In this document: one piece after another, positions 12,267-24,111 of the stretch
Numbering within the stretch: the stretch's first letter is position 1
Layout of the letters: every line of letters starts with the position of its first letter
Assembly: GCF_029873635.1 (NCBI RefSeq)
Contig: NC_080428.1
Coordinates: forward strand, 66,247,101-66,311,100
Length of the DNA stretch: 64,000 nucleotides
Source: Malania oleifera
Taxonomy: Eukaryota; Streptophyta; Magnoliopsida; Santalales; Ximeniaceae
Reading direction: 5' to 3'
Position numbers and translations under genes: made by a program
Notes under the pieces: model-generated
Told to the model about the DNA's origin: nothing
What the model saw: only the letters and a program-made list of their open reading frames with translations
Database searches by the model: none

Positions 12267-13418
12267 AGGTAGTCAAAGGCACAAGGCGCATCGGGGCACA
12301 GAAGGTACTTAGAGCCGAGGCGTGAAGTGAAGGCGCACGCCTCACGAAGGTGAGGCGCACAATTATTAAAATTGTGTACAATGTCTATTTGGTGGGTAAT
12401 TGATATAAAAACACATCAATAGTAATATTAGAATTTAAAATGCCAAAATATTCAATAGTAGTTACGACAACCAAGTACAAAGTTCAAAGTGAAAGAAACA
12501 TAGTTCAACATAAGTAATTAGACATGCAAGATTTCAAGTTTCAAGTTTGAAATGAAATAAAATTGCCAGGTTAAAGGCCCAAAAGCATCTTCAATATCAA
12601 AAGAAAAGAGTATAATAAAACAACAGCTAAATTCAGTAAAAATGTTATATTTTAATATATTTCAGAAAAATGTATAGTTTGTATACTGCATTTCCAAACA
12701 AATTACAAAGCAGTAGCAAAATTAAGTAAAAAAATGTTATATATTAATTATAAAGTATAAACTTGCATTAAACTACATAATTAATTACACATTATTTAAT
12801 ATTAACTTAGAGGCTTAATGCAACTTAATGTTATAAGAAGAAGCAGCTGACAAGAGGCAGCCGAACTGAAGAAGAACTAAAAAAAAAGAAGAAGAAGATG
12901 AAGAACTAAAGAAGAAGAAGAAGGCTCGAAGAGCTTGCGTAGGGCTCCTTCAAAGATGAGCTCGCGTAGGGCTCCTGCTGGTTCAAAGGCTCAAAGATGA
13001 ACTCCCGAAGGGCTCTTGCTGGTTTGAAGGCTCAAAGACGAGCTCGCTAAGGGCTCCAGCTGGCTCGAAGGCTGGAAGACGAACTTGAGAAGGGCTCTTG
13101 CTGGTGTCGTGCTGCTTTGAAGGTTCAAAGAAGAAGGGTTCCAGTTGGAGTTGTGCTGGCTCGAAGAGTTGCAGTTGAATCCCGTTGGTTCAAGTTGAAT
13201 GAGGGCTAGGGCTCATTATGGCTTTTTCTTTATTAATAGGCTAATAGCATCAAAACTTTCAAGGCACGACTCACGGTGCCTGGCGCATTAGTGTGCCTCA
13301 GTGCACCCCTCTGTGCCTTTTAAAGGTCGCCTCGCCTCACAAGTGTGAGGCGTTGGCCTTGTTGTCCTTCTACGCCTCGCACCTAGGTGCACCTCAAGCG
13401 CATTTTTGACTACTATGG
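12267..13418. mobile_element. Non-autonomous hAT-like DNA transposon
   Basis: The same GGGGGTGGCC flanks both ends (12257-12266 and 13417-13426). This holds an 8-bp target duplication GGGTGGCC, as hAT elements make. The termini are imperfect inverted repeats: GTAGTCAAAGGCAC on the left, TAGTAGTCAAAAATGCGC on the right read inward. Both ends are rich in AGGCG-type subterminal motifs. No transposase is seen. The interior holds a 41-bp tandem repeat (12922-13134). The exact edge is ambiguous by two bases because of the G run. It is the innermost and so youngest layer of the nest. Confidence 0.75.
12922..13134. repeat. 41-bp tandem repeat inside the hAT-like element
   Basis: About four to five imperfect units of the type AAAGAYGARCTC...AAGGGCTC...GCTGG...GAAG. 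The two central units are each exactly 41 bp. The last is longer by a short insertion. Confidence 0.75.
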
Positions 13419-15724
13419 GGGTGGCCTGATGATGCGTCTAGGTCTATCTACAGCTATACTGCGACGCGACTATTGGTCATCTGAGTTAGAACTCCTTGTG
13501 TTCTGAATATTTGTCATCTCCACCCTGAGTTTCTAACTCCACCTGCACCGCTGGTTAATCTCTCGGGCTAGGACTCCTTACATTTCTGCCCTGAGTCTCT
13601 AACTCCGCCTAAATCGCATGCTCGTTGCTGTTTTAATTTTCTGGCACCTGTTTCTCTATTTCTTCCTGAGTATGCCATAACATGATTTTCTCATCGAAAA
13701 TCACGTCCCTACTGATCACCACCTTGTTTACCACTGGATCCTACAACTTGAACCCTTTCACGCCTTTCTGATATCTCAGAAAAATGCACCATGTGGACTT
13801 CTCCTCAAGCTTAGATCTCTCCTCACCAAGAATGTGCGCATAGATTGGACACCCAAATACTCTCAATCTGGAGTAGTCTACCTCGTTACCTATCAACACC
13901 TCCTCAACAACTTTCTCATCTTGTGATGCCCTTGGTGATTTGTTTACCAAGAAACAAACCATACTAACCACCTCAGTCCAGAAATTCATAGTGAGTCTAG
14001 CATGCAACCGGAGACACCGAGTTTGTGTACTCAGTTCCATTGTTTTTCTTGAGGAACTTGATCTTTCTCTCGATATGGTTTTCCACCTCAGCTTTCCATA
14101 GTTTAAACTTTGCAAACGTCTCCGACTTGTGCTGCATGAAGTAAACCCTGACCTTCCGTGAGTAATCATCGAAGAAACTCACGAAATACATGTCCCCTTC
14201 GTGATGCCACACTCATTAGTCTCCAAACGTCTGAATGAATGTAGTCCAGTGTTCCCTCTATCTTGTGCGTGGCTATCATGAACTGAACCCTATTCTGCTT
14301 CCTAAGCACACAGTACTTGCAGAACTCCAGCTTACATGATTTGACCCTCTTCAGAAGATTTCTCTTGTGAAGTTCCTTCATTCCATGCTCACCCATATGC
14401 CCTAAACACATATGCCACATAACTGTACTGTCAGACTTAGACTCTGTGACTGCATCTCCACCTATAACCGTTGTACCCAGTAGTGTGTATATATTCCCCG
14501 ACACTCTCTTTCCCTTCATCACGATCAGAACGCCTTTGCTCACCTTCATTACCTCACCTTCAGATTTGTAACTAAACCCATTACAATCCAAGGTGCCTAA
14601 CGAAACCAGATTCTTCCTCAACTCCGAAATGTACCTCACATCATATAACGTCCTCACCACGCCATCGTACATCTTGATTTTGATATTTCCCATCCCGACC
14701 ACTCTACACGCAACATCATTCCCTATTAGAACGAAACCATAACTCACCAATCTGTATGTAGTGAACCAGTCCTTTTTGGGCGTCATATGATAAGAACATG
14801 CCGAGTTCAAGATCCAAGAATCTGTGAACTCATCCGACCCAAATGAAATAGAAAGCATATCACCGTCATCGCTTCCAAATTCTCGTTCTTCTACTACATT
14901 CGCCGTGTTTGACAAACCTTCTTTGGTTTCAACAACCTCCTTCTTCCTCTCCGGACACTCGGGTTTTATGTGCCCATTTTTCCTGCACTTAAAACACCAT
15001 ACGTTCTTCCACTTTCTGGATTTGGACCGAGCCCTATGGTTGCTCAATCCACCCCGGAAGTTGCTCCTCCCACGATCCTGATTCCCCTATGCCACGAGCC
15101 CTTCACCATGTGGACCCTTATCGCTGGCCTTCTTCCTCTGATGGAACCCCATCAATGCACTCGTGATATCCTCTAATTCCAATGTTTCTTTTTCCCAAGT
15201 TAGCGTCGTAACCAGGTTCTCGTATGTAGGAGACGTTCGTAGGGAATTCAGTAGCATCAATGCTTTGTCCTCTTCCTAGAACTTCATATAAACTCACCTC
15301 AGATCACTAATGATCTAATTGAATGTGTTGATGTGCTGAGTCAGGTCCGAACCCTCTGCTATCTTAAGCCAATAAAACTTTTTCTTAAGATACAACTTGT
15401 TCGTCAATGACTTGAACATGTACTGGCTTTCAAGTTTTAACCAAACTGCTGCCTGCAATTCCTCATCCATGATGTGATACATCACGTCATCGGCCAAACA
15501 ATACTGGATAGTAGACACAACTTTTGCTTCTAGTTCCTTCCAACTTGCATCCTCCATGCTTTCCAGCTTCTTCCCGTATATAGCCTTCACCATACCTTGC
15601 TCCACTAGCAAGTCCTTCACCATTCTCTACCAAAGTCCAAAAATCCATGTTCCATTGAACTTACTAACATCAAACCTCGTAGAAGAAATCTTAGCCATTG
15701 CAAACTAATAGCTCTGATACCAAT

Positions 15725-16364
15725 TATTGTAAAAAAAATTGGCACTCTGATACCAATTGTTGTTCGCGGATGCGCAGCAGAAGCCTCACACAAACTCATG
15801 AATCAATCAACAAAAAAACAATGCAATCACTCAATGATGAACAATATGAAAGAAGCAATCACTCAACAATGAGAAAAATGAAATCAATAATCAAAGACAC
15901 GAGATTTACGTGGTTTTGCAATTTTCCTCCACCCACGGGAGCAACAACTTTGATTCTCACTATCAATAATGTCAAGCTTACAATTAGGTTACAAAGTATG
16001 ATAATATACGATCCCTAAGCGTATGGGAACCTTAGATCCTATCTAAATCATCCCTATAGTAATCCCAGGAGAAAAATCCTCCAATCTACCCAATCTATTG
16101 GTCTCCCGATTCGAATTACGTGACGTGTGCTGATCAAATCCGTCGACAGTTTAGGGGAAACCGTCGACGATTTGAAGCCAAAAGGAGTTCGTTGCATTCT
16201 TCCTGAAACCGTCGACGGTTACACTCAAACCGTTGACAGTTATCCCTCAAACTGTTGAGTAAATCGGTGACGGTTGCCATCCTGCAAACCTCTCTCTTGT
16301 TCGTCACTTCACGATGCTTTCCCAGTGCATGCGTTCCACTCAAATATGAGCCACATGCCCAACA
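15725..16364 (-). repeat. 5' LTR (element sense) of Copia element 2
   Basis: It begins TGTTGGGCATGTGG in element sense at 16364. The left edge abuts the primer-binding site. The right edge is fixed by the ATAAA duplication. It shares the palindromes and the internal primer-site copy with the partner LTR. Confidence 0.9.
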
Positions 16365-18345
16365 ATAAATGTCGGTATGACATTTTAAATTGTCTAGCCA
16401 ATCATATTTATAATTATTATGAGACTACTTACTCCTTCACAAAGAAAAACTCGAAGGTTTTCCAGAATAAGTATGATACCGAGGAGGCAAGAGGGCAAGA
16501 TGCAATTTTGCAAGAAAATAGTAGTGCCAGCAACAGTAATACCACAAAGGTAAAATTAATTGCTTTTAAATATAATACTTTACTAAGTAGTCTTTTTCCT
16601 ACCCTCAATTAAAATCTAAGAGGAGAAATATGAAAATTAATGGTAGACCTCACAAAATGAATAGGGGTAACCCTAATTAAAAGAATTTGAACTAAGGACC
16701 CCCTTACAATCAAAACAAGTAAAACAATAATGTTTGTTATGTTTGTGGCAATGCTTATTGATATAAATATGACCCATAGTATTAAAGGATTGTGGGCAGA
16801 CTCAGATGCTAATAAGCATATCTTTTATGATAAATCTTGGTTTAAGGTGTACACTCCTTTTAAAGAACCCAAAACTATGCTAAAGAAAACATTTTGAAAT
16901 GAAAGATTTAAGTGAGGCTAATATCATTTTAGACATGAAAATTACAAGATCATGCGATGATATATTTCTTGATTAGTTGCATTATATTTAATTTTTTTTT
17001 TTGAATAAATATGGTTATAATAATTGCAAGCATGTTACTACTCCTTTTTATTCAAGTAATCATTTATTTCCTGTTAAGAATGAAAAGGAAGTGGTTAATT
17101 AAAAGGAATATAATAGCATTATTGGTAACCTGAGATATGCAACTGATTTAACTAGACTTGACATTGCATATGCTGTAGGAATACTTAGTAGATTTTCGAG
17201 CAAGTCGGGTAGAGAATATTGGAATGCTTTTGAACACGTAATGAAATATTTAGTTGGTATAAAAATTATGGCTTATTTTTTACTTAGTATCCTGCTGTAT
17301 TTGAAGGTTTTTGTGATGCTGATTGGAATATGTTGTTAGGTGATTCTCTCTCAACCACTGGTTGTATTTTTACTTTAGGTGGTGTTACTATTTGCTAGAA
17401 ATCTAAAAAACAAACAATAATTGCTAACTCAACTATGAAAGTTGAGCTTATTGCTTTAGTATTAGCTAGTGAGGAAGCAAGTTGGTTGAGAGATATCTTA
17501 TATAAAATTCCATTTTGGGAAAAACCAATACTGCCTATCCTAATTAATTGTGATAGTATTGTTGCAATTGGCAGAGTGAATAACCGTTATTATAACGGTA
17601 AATCGAGACTCATAAGAAGAAAACACAGTGCTGTGAGATCATATTTGAGTAGTGGCATCATTAATGTGAGTTATATAAAATCTTCTAAAAATCTTGCGGA
17701 TCCATTAACTAAAGCCTTAGCAAGAGAAAGGGTATGGAATACATTGAAAGGGATGAGATTAAAGCCCGTAAAATCATGAACCATGTATGAGGATACCCAA
17801 CCCAAGGACTAGAGATCCTGTAATTGGGTTCAATGGGAAGAACGAATCATATGGTGGTCATAAGAAATGCACTTTTATTTTTTAAACTCATTCCTATGGT
17901 GTAAGTGCATTTATCCTGTAACGGAGGAGGTTGAGTTTTTAAAACTTTTAATGATAATTTGTGTCTCTTATGAGTAAAGTGTTAGAGTTATAGGAGCACC
18001 CTTGACAGATTTTACCTATGCGAACATGAGAGTAGGGCGCTCTCTATGAGAATTGGGCTTATTCTCAAATATGCTCATGAAATTGGGATTAGCACAAGGC
18101 CGAAACGTGTTGGCTGTTAAAGCTCATGTCAACACATGAATGATTATGTATGAGCAGTAATACTTTATTTCTCTAAGCAGTCATAATTCAAGTCTAAGGC
18201 CACTACTGGCTCTGTAGTAAAGATTATTGTCCACTAAGTGAAGGTTCAATGTAGAGCACACTTTCATTATGCATAATTATTCATTTTTGATTGTTAAACT
18301 CTCTACTTGCATGGTACATAGATAATATTAAAATGAGGGGGGAAT

Positions 18346-18946
18346 TGTTAGTATATTTTAATATTTTTATTTTATTTATTATCTTGGAAAACAACATGTA
18401 TCTTAGAATGGATTATATATCTACATTTAATTAGGTCATTCATTTATGTATTTCATAAATGCATAAGATTAATTATATGAATGTACCTTAAATCTAAGTA
18501 TGTATATATTTAATATATATTTATATCTTATTTATTAAGTGCATGGAGAATGAAGAGTCATTTTGTGCCTATAAATAGACCCTTAAGGCATTGACACTAC
18601 ACACCAATCTCTTCACATCATTCTCATCATGTCATTCTTATTTTAAGTCTAGAGAGTTTGACAAACAAAGAAAGGTATTTTTTTTATGGAGCTTTGGACT
18701 CTTCCAGTTTGTGCATAATTGGAGAAACTCATACAATTCAAATCAAGTTGTTGTATCTTGGAGGAGACAAGTCTTGAGGAGTTTTCCTGCACCAGTTTGT
18801 CGGTTAAGTCAAAAACCACAGAGGGTTTGAATCTTCTTAAAGAGAGCAAGATATCTATGTCTCGGCCTATTTGTGAATCGTGTTTATATTTGTATTTTTA
18901 TTTATGTTTAAGTTTTATTATTTTTATTTTATAAGATTTCTTAACA
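18346..18946 (+). repeat. 3' LTR of Copia element 1
   Basis: It starts TGTTAGTATATTTT after the purine tract AAAATGAGGGGGGA and ends TTCTTAACA. It is followed by the GGATG duplication and then by resumed LINE sequence. Confidence 0.9.
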
Positions 18947-18951
18947 GGATG

Positions 18952-19370
18952 TTACATTAGTTAAATCCAGGCATGTCCTTCTTTGATTCCCCTATTTATT
19001 TATTTATTTATCCCTATTTAGTATACTGATGCGTTTGCTAGTAGACTTGAGAGGGTCATGAGTGATTTTCTTTGATTATGGGTGGGTGAGAGGAGGGATC
19101 ATCTTGTTGGTGAGGTGGTTGTTTGTTGATCTTGGTACTTTGATATCTAAAAGCACTGTTCTGGTGGGTTAGTGGTTACAGTGTTTTCCTTTGGAAACTA
19201 ATTCTCTTTGGCATAGGGTTATTAGCTTAATTTTGTTTTCCTTTTTCGTATTACTCTCTTTTTGCTCTTTTTTTTTTTTTTTTAAATTCTGTTTTTATTC
19301 CAAGGATTTCTTATTTTTTTAACATTCTTTTGGTCTTAATAAATTTATTTTTCAATAAAAAAAATATTTA
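18952..19370 (+). mobile_element. L1-type LINE, right part with 3' end
   Basis: This continues the LINE interrupted at 9061. Visible pieces of the region after the RT core are RLERVMSDFL, GERRDHLVGEVVV and FPLETNSLWHRVIS, matching the plant L1 pattern WRFPLETNSLWHRVI. A TTAATAAATTT...CAATAAAAAAAA tail ends near 19370. Stops and frame changes are frequent. The element never regained its 5' half on this strand. Confidence 0.7.
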
Positions 19371-19544
19371 AGATGCTCCTTAATGGTTCAAGTTAATGAA
19401 GACTAAACAAGGTTTCAGCTTTTTGTAAAAGGACCGTGTTTTTGGGTTGGTGTATAGTTTTTGTTGTTGGTTTAGTTTTTGTATATAGTAAAAATTTTAG
19501 CCACTGGCTGTGATGATTTTTTCCCTCTTGACCTCAGGTGACTG

Positions 19545-19869
19545 GCGTTCGTGCTTCATTGAATCAAGGCAGTAGCAGAGATTACTACCAGCTGTGCACA
19601 TAGGATTTACTGCTGAGGATAGAACAATTGTGTTTTGGTTCATGCTAAGTGGTCTATTTTGAGGTGGCTAATGGCTATGTTATGTTAACCAACCCAACGC
19701 CCCCATAAAAAGAAAATCCTACAGGTGATAAATGAGAACGATGCTGCTCCACCTGGATGTAGAATGTCAGTTGTAAATGAAAATGCTTCTGTTTATCTCG
19801 AGCTTCAACAAACCCTTAATGCGGAAGCAGCAATTGGAAAGCTCCGGAAAAGATATGGAGCTGCAGAAG
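19545..19869 (+). pseudogene. C-terminal exon relics of valyl-tRNA synthetase
   Basis: Two patches match the C-terminal arm of plant cytosolic valyl-tRNA synthetase. The first, 19545-19592, reads AFVLH, stop, IKAVAEI, against the family pattern PAFALCR.DAVAEI. The second, 19725-19869, follows a good acceptor (TCCTACAG). It reads NENDAAPPGCRMSVVNENAS, then VYLELQQTLNAEA and IGKLRKR, against DAAPPG...VNENLKVYLEVDGAINTEAE...IRNK. After LRKR the frame slips by one or two bases: another frame gives MELQK, as expected for the coiled-coil tRNA-binding arm. The final exon is not recognised. A stop and a frameshift show it is a pseudogene. It shares strand with the exon at 7066. Confidence 0.7.
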
Positions 19870-20073
19870 TAATTGTTTCAACTCAAATCCATAGAGCGTT
19901 ATCTTCTTTTTCATGCTAAACTGATTGTGGAAGGGTTCTGATCAATTGGCTGCTTCATTGGTTTAAAGCTTTTTCTTTTGCAGGGATAGCTTTTGTTGGC
20001 AAAATTGTGAAACATCAGTAGGAGCACAATTACAATGTTTTTTAATTTCAAAACACATGAAAGCTCTTTAAAT

Positions 20074-20074
20074 G

Positions 20075-20111
<37 letters not shown>

Positions 20112-20142
20112 CCACACACCCACCCACACACCCACACCCACG
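20074..20142. repeat. Compound (CT)n(CA)n microsatellite
   Basis: A CT run changes into a CA run and then CCCACA variants. Confidence 0.9.
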
Positions 20143-20796
20143 CAGAAAAGAAATACATTGAGAGAAAGGTAATATAAAAAAGGGAGAATGAGGCATCCGC
20201 CACTGTTGAAGAAGGAAAAAGGAAAAACAAAGAAAACTGAAGAGAGAAAAAGTTACAACTTGGAAAATATAGCTCACCAATCCCAAAAAATATATATAAA
20301 AAAAAAATGAAAGTAATATTACTATGTCATGATAATACAATATAGTGGTTAAAATTTGCAAACCATTTTGCCCCTAATTATTTTTTGGTTGATTAGATTA
20401 TGAAGTGTTGGACTATTTTAATTTATGATGCTGAATAAGTAATGAATATAATTGGGGATGGTTCTTACTTTCTTAGTAGGTTTTTGTGTTGAAAATATAA
20501 CTATTCTTTTTATATTGTTTCTACATATGTCAAGAATATAATGGTTTTCTTTTTAAAATGAATCAAACACCGACATAGACATCTTGTGTACATTCTTGGG
20601 AATCTTATAATGTGGGTCATGAGATAAACTTTCCATTCCTAGGAATGAGATCATCAAGGAAGGAATATTTTTTATGTTGCAAACCTATGTCCTATAAAAG
20701 AAAGAAGAAAGCATGGTCTTCGATAAAGGACAAACCCATTGTGCACCCAAAACATAAAATAACTTATTTCCTAATCTGGATTCTATCATTCTAATC

Positions 20797-20878
20797 TATA
20801 TTGGATAACAATAGTAGAACTATGTCATTCAATGAAGTATATTGGATAACAATAGTAGAACTATGTCATTCAATGAAG
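20797..20878. repeat. Perfect 41-bp tandem duplication
   Basis: The units 20797-20837 and 20838-20878 are identical, starting TATATTGGATAACAATAG and ending CAATGAAG. Perfect identity implies a recent event. Confidence 0.95.
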
Positions 20879-21088
20879 TTTGTAAGATGAAAATGCAGGC
20901 ACGTGATAGTAACTTGAATAGTAATTGTATTCTTATAATCTACACAGAATAGGGTTTTTTTTTTTTTTTTTAATATTTGTTAGATTACCGATTACCACTA
21001 TACCTGAAAGTTTAAACTATTAGATTGTGGACCAACTCTGTTATGCTTTAACACTCATTGCATGTGCAACCTAATTATACATGGAGGG

Positions 21089-21266
21089 AAAAGGGCGTCC
21101 TTGGGCCACAAGGCTCCCTACTTTGCAAGAGTTGGTGGGGGGAGGTCATCACAATGTATGTAGTCATAACCCTACTTTATACGGAGAGAGTGTTTCTTTG
21201 GACTCAAACTCATGACCAACTGGTCACAATGGAGCAATCTTACATTGATCCAACTATAGCCCTCTA
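21089..21266 (-). mobile_element. tRNA-derived SINE-like repeat, copy 1
   Basis: In minus-strand sense it has GGATCAATGTAAGATTGCTCC, a polymerase III B-box-like GAGTTTGAGTCC, then a CTCTC and a GCAAAGTAGGGAGCC segment. A second copy in the same orientation is at 23937-24112. It lies between two partial copies of another dispersed repeat (20975-21055 and 21272-21475). Confidence 0.6.
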
Positions 21267-21271
21267 CATAG

Positions 21272-21475
21272 AGGGATAAACAATCGATAAATAATACTCA
21301 CTAGAAGGAGTAAGATAATTTTAGCCACCACATAATAAATGCTGGCAACAATACTAGAACCTAGGACTTCTTGACAACTACAGTTGTGATACAATGTTAA
21401 AATTATTACTTTACCTAAAAGTTTAAGCTGGTAGGTTGTAGGCGAACAAACTATGTATCTCAAGCTTTAATAAAT
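21272..21475. repeat. Dispersed repeat ending in CTTTACCTAAAAGTTTAAGC, copy 1
   Basis: It matches 56222-56395 over about 180 bp (GGGATAAACAA..., ACTAGAACC, then the CTTTACCTAAA and TAGGTTGTA blocks). A shorter relative is at 20975-21055. No coding capacity is seen. The GATACCATGTTA segment of copy 2 recalls a tRNA-like or primer-site motif. The class is unknown. Confidence 0.55.
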
Positions 21476-21559
21476 ATAATGACCAAAAAGTTTTCATGGC
21501 AAATTGCCATTGATTCTATTGCTCTTAATTATTTTATTATCTAAGGTTAACAATGATCT

Positions 21560-23316
21560 TGTAACGACCTGACTTTTTAACATTTTTTTTTTTTACATTT
21601 AATATAATGATCCTGACAAAACATAATCAACCTGCACCATGGGTACCAGGGATATACTCAAAATACAACACTGATACCTAAACGGCAGGAAACGTAAAAT
21701 CATGTACATAACAAATCATTCAACCAACACAATATCAGAGTTTTACTGAAACTGTTACATACATACTCACATCTTGAAATAACCAAAAAGTGTCCTAAGG
21801 TCACAACCCAAAAATCCATCAAATCCTAACAAAATGACTTACCCTTTCGACAGGGTAGAACAGTCAACCACTAATGTTGTGGAGCTCTATCCGCTCTTCT
21901 ATCCGGGGCTCATGAAATGTTTATATAGCTGGAGTGAGACACCTCTCAATAAGGAAAATAAACTAATATCAGTGTGTGACAATAAGAGTATTTTCATGTT
22001 ATACATAACAGTACATAAATCATATTTGATAAAATTGTCTGTATCATATCTAGAAATAACATAATTTCTCATAACATGGTATAACATATTGAATTTCTAT
22101 ACATAAAAATCATCTCATATAATTGTACATGAAATAACACCCTGGATGGATAGTTAGTTGGTGTCATGTTTTACCCCCACATGACTGGGTTGTGCGGCCC
22201 GAAGGAGGGACTTACCAATGGCTGGCCGATCACGCTAGATCAACATAAGTTTGTAAGTACGATGGGTCTGCCCCTCCTAGTCCGGATGTCAGAGGGATGC
22301 TTGCACTACCATAAAACCACATCGACTGCTGATCTCCCACTGCCCCTTATGACAAGTGGTAGCACTAACATATACATGATCATGATTATATAACTATGGT
22401 ACCGTGCTTCGTAAATGCCTAAACCAAGTCATCCGGGTTCTGATAACATATAGTATATTTCAAAATAATGATACATGAATATTTCATAATAATATCTGTC
22501 ATGATAATATTCCCATAAAATTTTACATAACATATCATATAAAATTCACAGCCCTTACGCCGACATTTTGTATCTTGTAAATCAAGGCCCTTACGCCAGC
22601 ATAGCATGTCATATAAAACCCTCGGCCCTTACGCCGACATATAATAACATACTGAATCATGGAATCTTTGTACTGTTTAACATAATATTTAGAACATAGT
22701 TCCTGTACTATTTTACGGTTTTTCTGAAAACTGGTAATACATGAATATTGTGGGAAAACATAATATTTCATTATCATAATTTTCATGGTAAATGTTAATC
22801 ATGCCACACAGAAAGGGTAATATTCAAAACATAAAATCTGTTCTAAAATCATATTTATGATATTATACATGAAAATCATATTTCTGATCAACAACATTAT
22901 TCCCAACATAATTGTACAATATATATATTTACCTGAAATTAAATGTTGTAAAATAATAAATATATTTTCATAAGAAGGCTGACTTAGTTTATCCCCTTAC
23001 ATGACTTATGGAAAAGCCTACACAACTCCAAAATTACACCTGTGTGGTCCCCAACTCAACACCCTGAAATTGATTTTTTCCCAACAAAACTTCAGTATTA
23101 TCTTCCCTAACATATTCTTCTCAGTCCAAAAACATCACAAACCTAATAAAACTGAAATTAACTAACTTACCTAAATTTTGGAATGGTTCCCAAGTTGGTC
23201 TGATCACTCCAACAGATGTGAAGAGAATCTTCCCAGGAGTGACATGACAGCTTCGGATCGTCGAAACGGCAAAGATCCAGCCCAAAATACTAGAGAGAAG
23301 AGGTGGAGGACAAAGT

Positions 23317-23399
<83 letters not shown>

Positions 23400-23726
23400 C
23401 GATTTGAATGCTATTTACTCGCTGAAAATCCAAATTAGAGCTACTTATACACCTGCCTTCGTTGACGAGACATGTCACTTCGTCGATGAGGCCAAGTAGA
23501 GAGTTCGTCGACAAACACTATTCATCGTTGACAAATTTCAGACCCTGAAATAATCCCTCTTGGTAATTTCTCGTCGACGAGACACGTTTCTCATCGACGA
23601 TCTCAATAAGCTGCTTCGTTGACGAACTCTTTGTATTCGTCGACGAGATCCGGATGTGACCCCTTTAAAATTTCATTTTCCTCCCTCTTTTATTATTTAA
23701 ATATTATGATTCTTAAGGTCTCTACA
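21560..23726 (-). repeat. Long Gypsy-type LTR, minus strand, probably solo
   Basis: In minus sense it starts TGTAGAGACC (23726) and ends GGTCGTTACA (21560). The flanks GATCT (21555-21559) and AATCT (23727-23731) match at four of five bases. Palindromes lie at 23460-23650, a GA run at 23318-23398, and a GTCATGT/ACATGAC stem-loop at 22163-22185. Repeated CCCTTACGCCGAC units lie at 22550-22640, and a TGAGA/TCTCA hairpin near 21935. No internal region is attached. Confidence 0.8.
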
Positions 23727-23936
23727 AATCTCATGACCACTCACTGCACCATTTCCCCCTCTCTAAATAGTAATGCAATATGATATTAGTTGGACATGTT
23801 TATTTGTCCAAGATGATCAAATTAGTAGTCTATTGTTTTACCCTAGCCTTATTACAGTTTTAGAGATGGTTTAATGCTAATACAGTACTTATGAATTTCT
23901 TTGCCTCTACTTTCATATATATATATATATATATAT

Positions 23937-24111
23937 AAAGGGAGTCCTTAGGCCCACAAGTCCTTTGCGAGGGTAGGGGGAGGGTTGTCACAATGTACGC
24001 AACTTTACCTCTGATTTTATGTTAGAGAGGCTGTGTTCATGGACTCAAACCCATGAGTGCAAAAAATGACACAAAGGAGCAACCTTAAGTTGATCCAAGG
24101 CCCATCCTCTT

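Larger units (their letters stand above)
9918..16364 (-). mobile_element. Ty1/Copia element 2, nested, minus strand (broken)
   Basis: Its LTRs are at 15725-16364 (5' in element sense) and 9918-10552 (3'). The target duplication is ATAAA (9913-9917 and 16365-16369). A primer site complementary to initiator tRNA-Met (TGGTATCAGAGC) abuts the 5' LTR. Parts from right to left: gag (15300-15680), zinc knuckle CFKCRKNGHIKPEC (near 15000), protease (SCSYHMTP-type, near 14790), GAG-pre-integrase and integrase (14400-13750), reverse transcriptase (12250-11374, MDIKTTFLYGDLEE and LLYVDDMLIAAKD) and RNase H (11370-10643, LSTTELEYIGVAEAAKEALW). A hAT-like element sits between the integrase and RT parts. 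Gene order integrase before RT is diagnostic for Copia. Several breaks make it non-functional. Confidence 0.92.
9062..18946 (+). mobile_element. Ty1/Copia element 1, outer element of the nest (broken)
   Basis: The ends are near-identical LTRs (9062-9652 and 18346-18946) and the flanks carry the 5-bp duplication GGATG (9057-9061 and 18947-18951). Recognised parts, in order: gag (9673-9917 continuing at 16365-16600, with [15 protein letters not shown] and [12 protein letters not shown]-type residues), a protease-like segment near 16780-16870 (WADSDANKHIFYDKSWFKVY), and the end of pol with RNase H at about 17096-17779 (SEEASWLRDILY, CDSIVAIGRVNNRYYNGKSR, ADPLTKALARERVWN). Pol is incomplete, with multiple breaks. 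A second Copia element is inserted in gag. The LTRs differ at roughly one position in ten by eye, so the insertion is old. Confidence 0.9.
19870..20974. other. Spacer with microsatellite and a tandem duplication; no gene
   Basis: No coding region is supported. It contains a compound CT/CA microsatellite (20074-20142) and a 41-bp tandem duplication (20797-20878). Open frames across the microsatellite are low-complexity artefacts. Confidence 0.5.

Noticed and set aside
19060-19240. Possible host exon between the Copia element and the synthetase relic
   Set aside because: The residues match the LINE post-RT region, continuing the interrupted element.
20048-20361. Minus-strand frames with Cys-Val and Arg-Glu runs
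   Set aside because: Produced by the CT/CA microsatellite.
23290-23514. Ser-Leu-rich frame
   Set aside because: Translation of a GA microsatellite inside an LTR.
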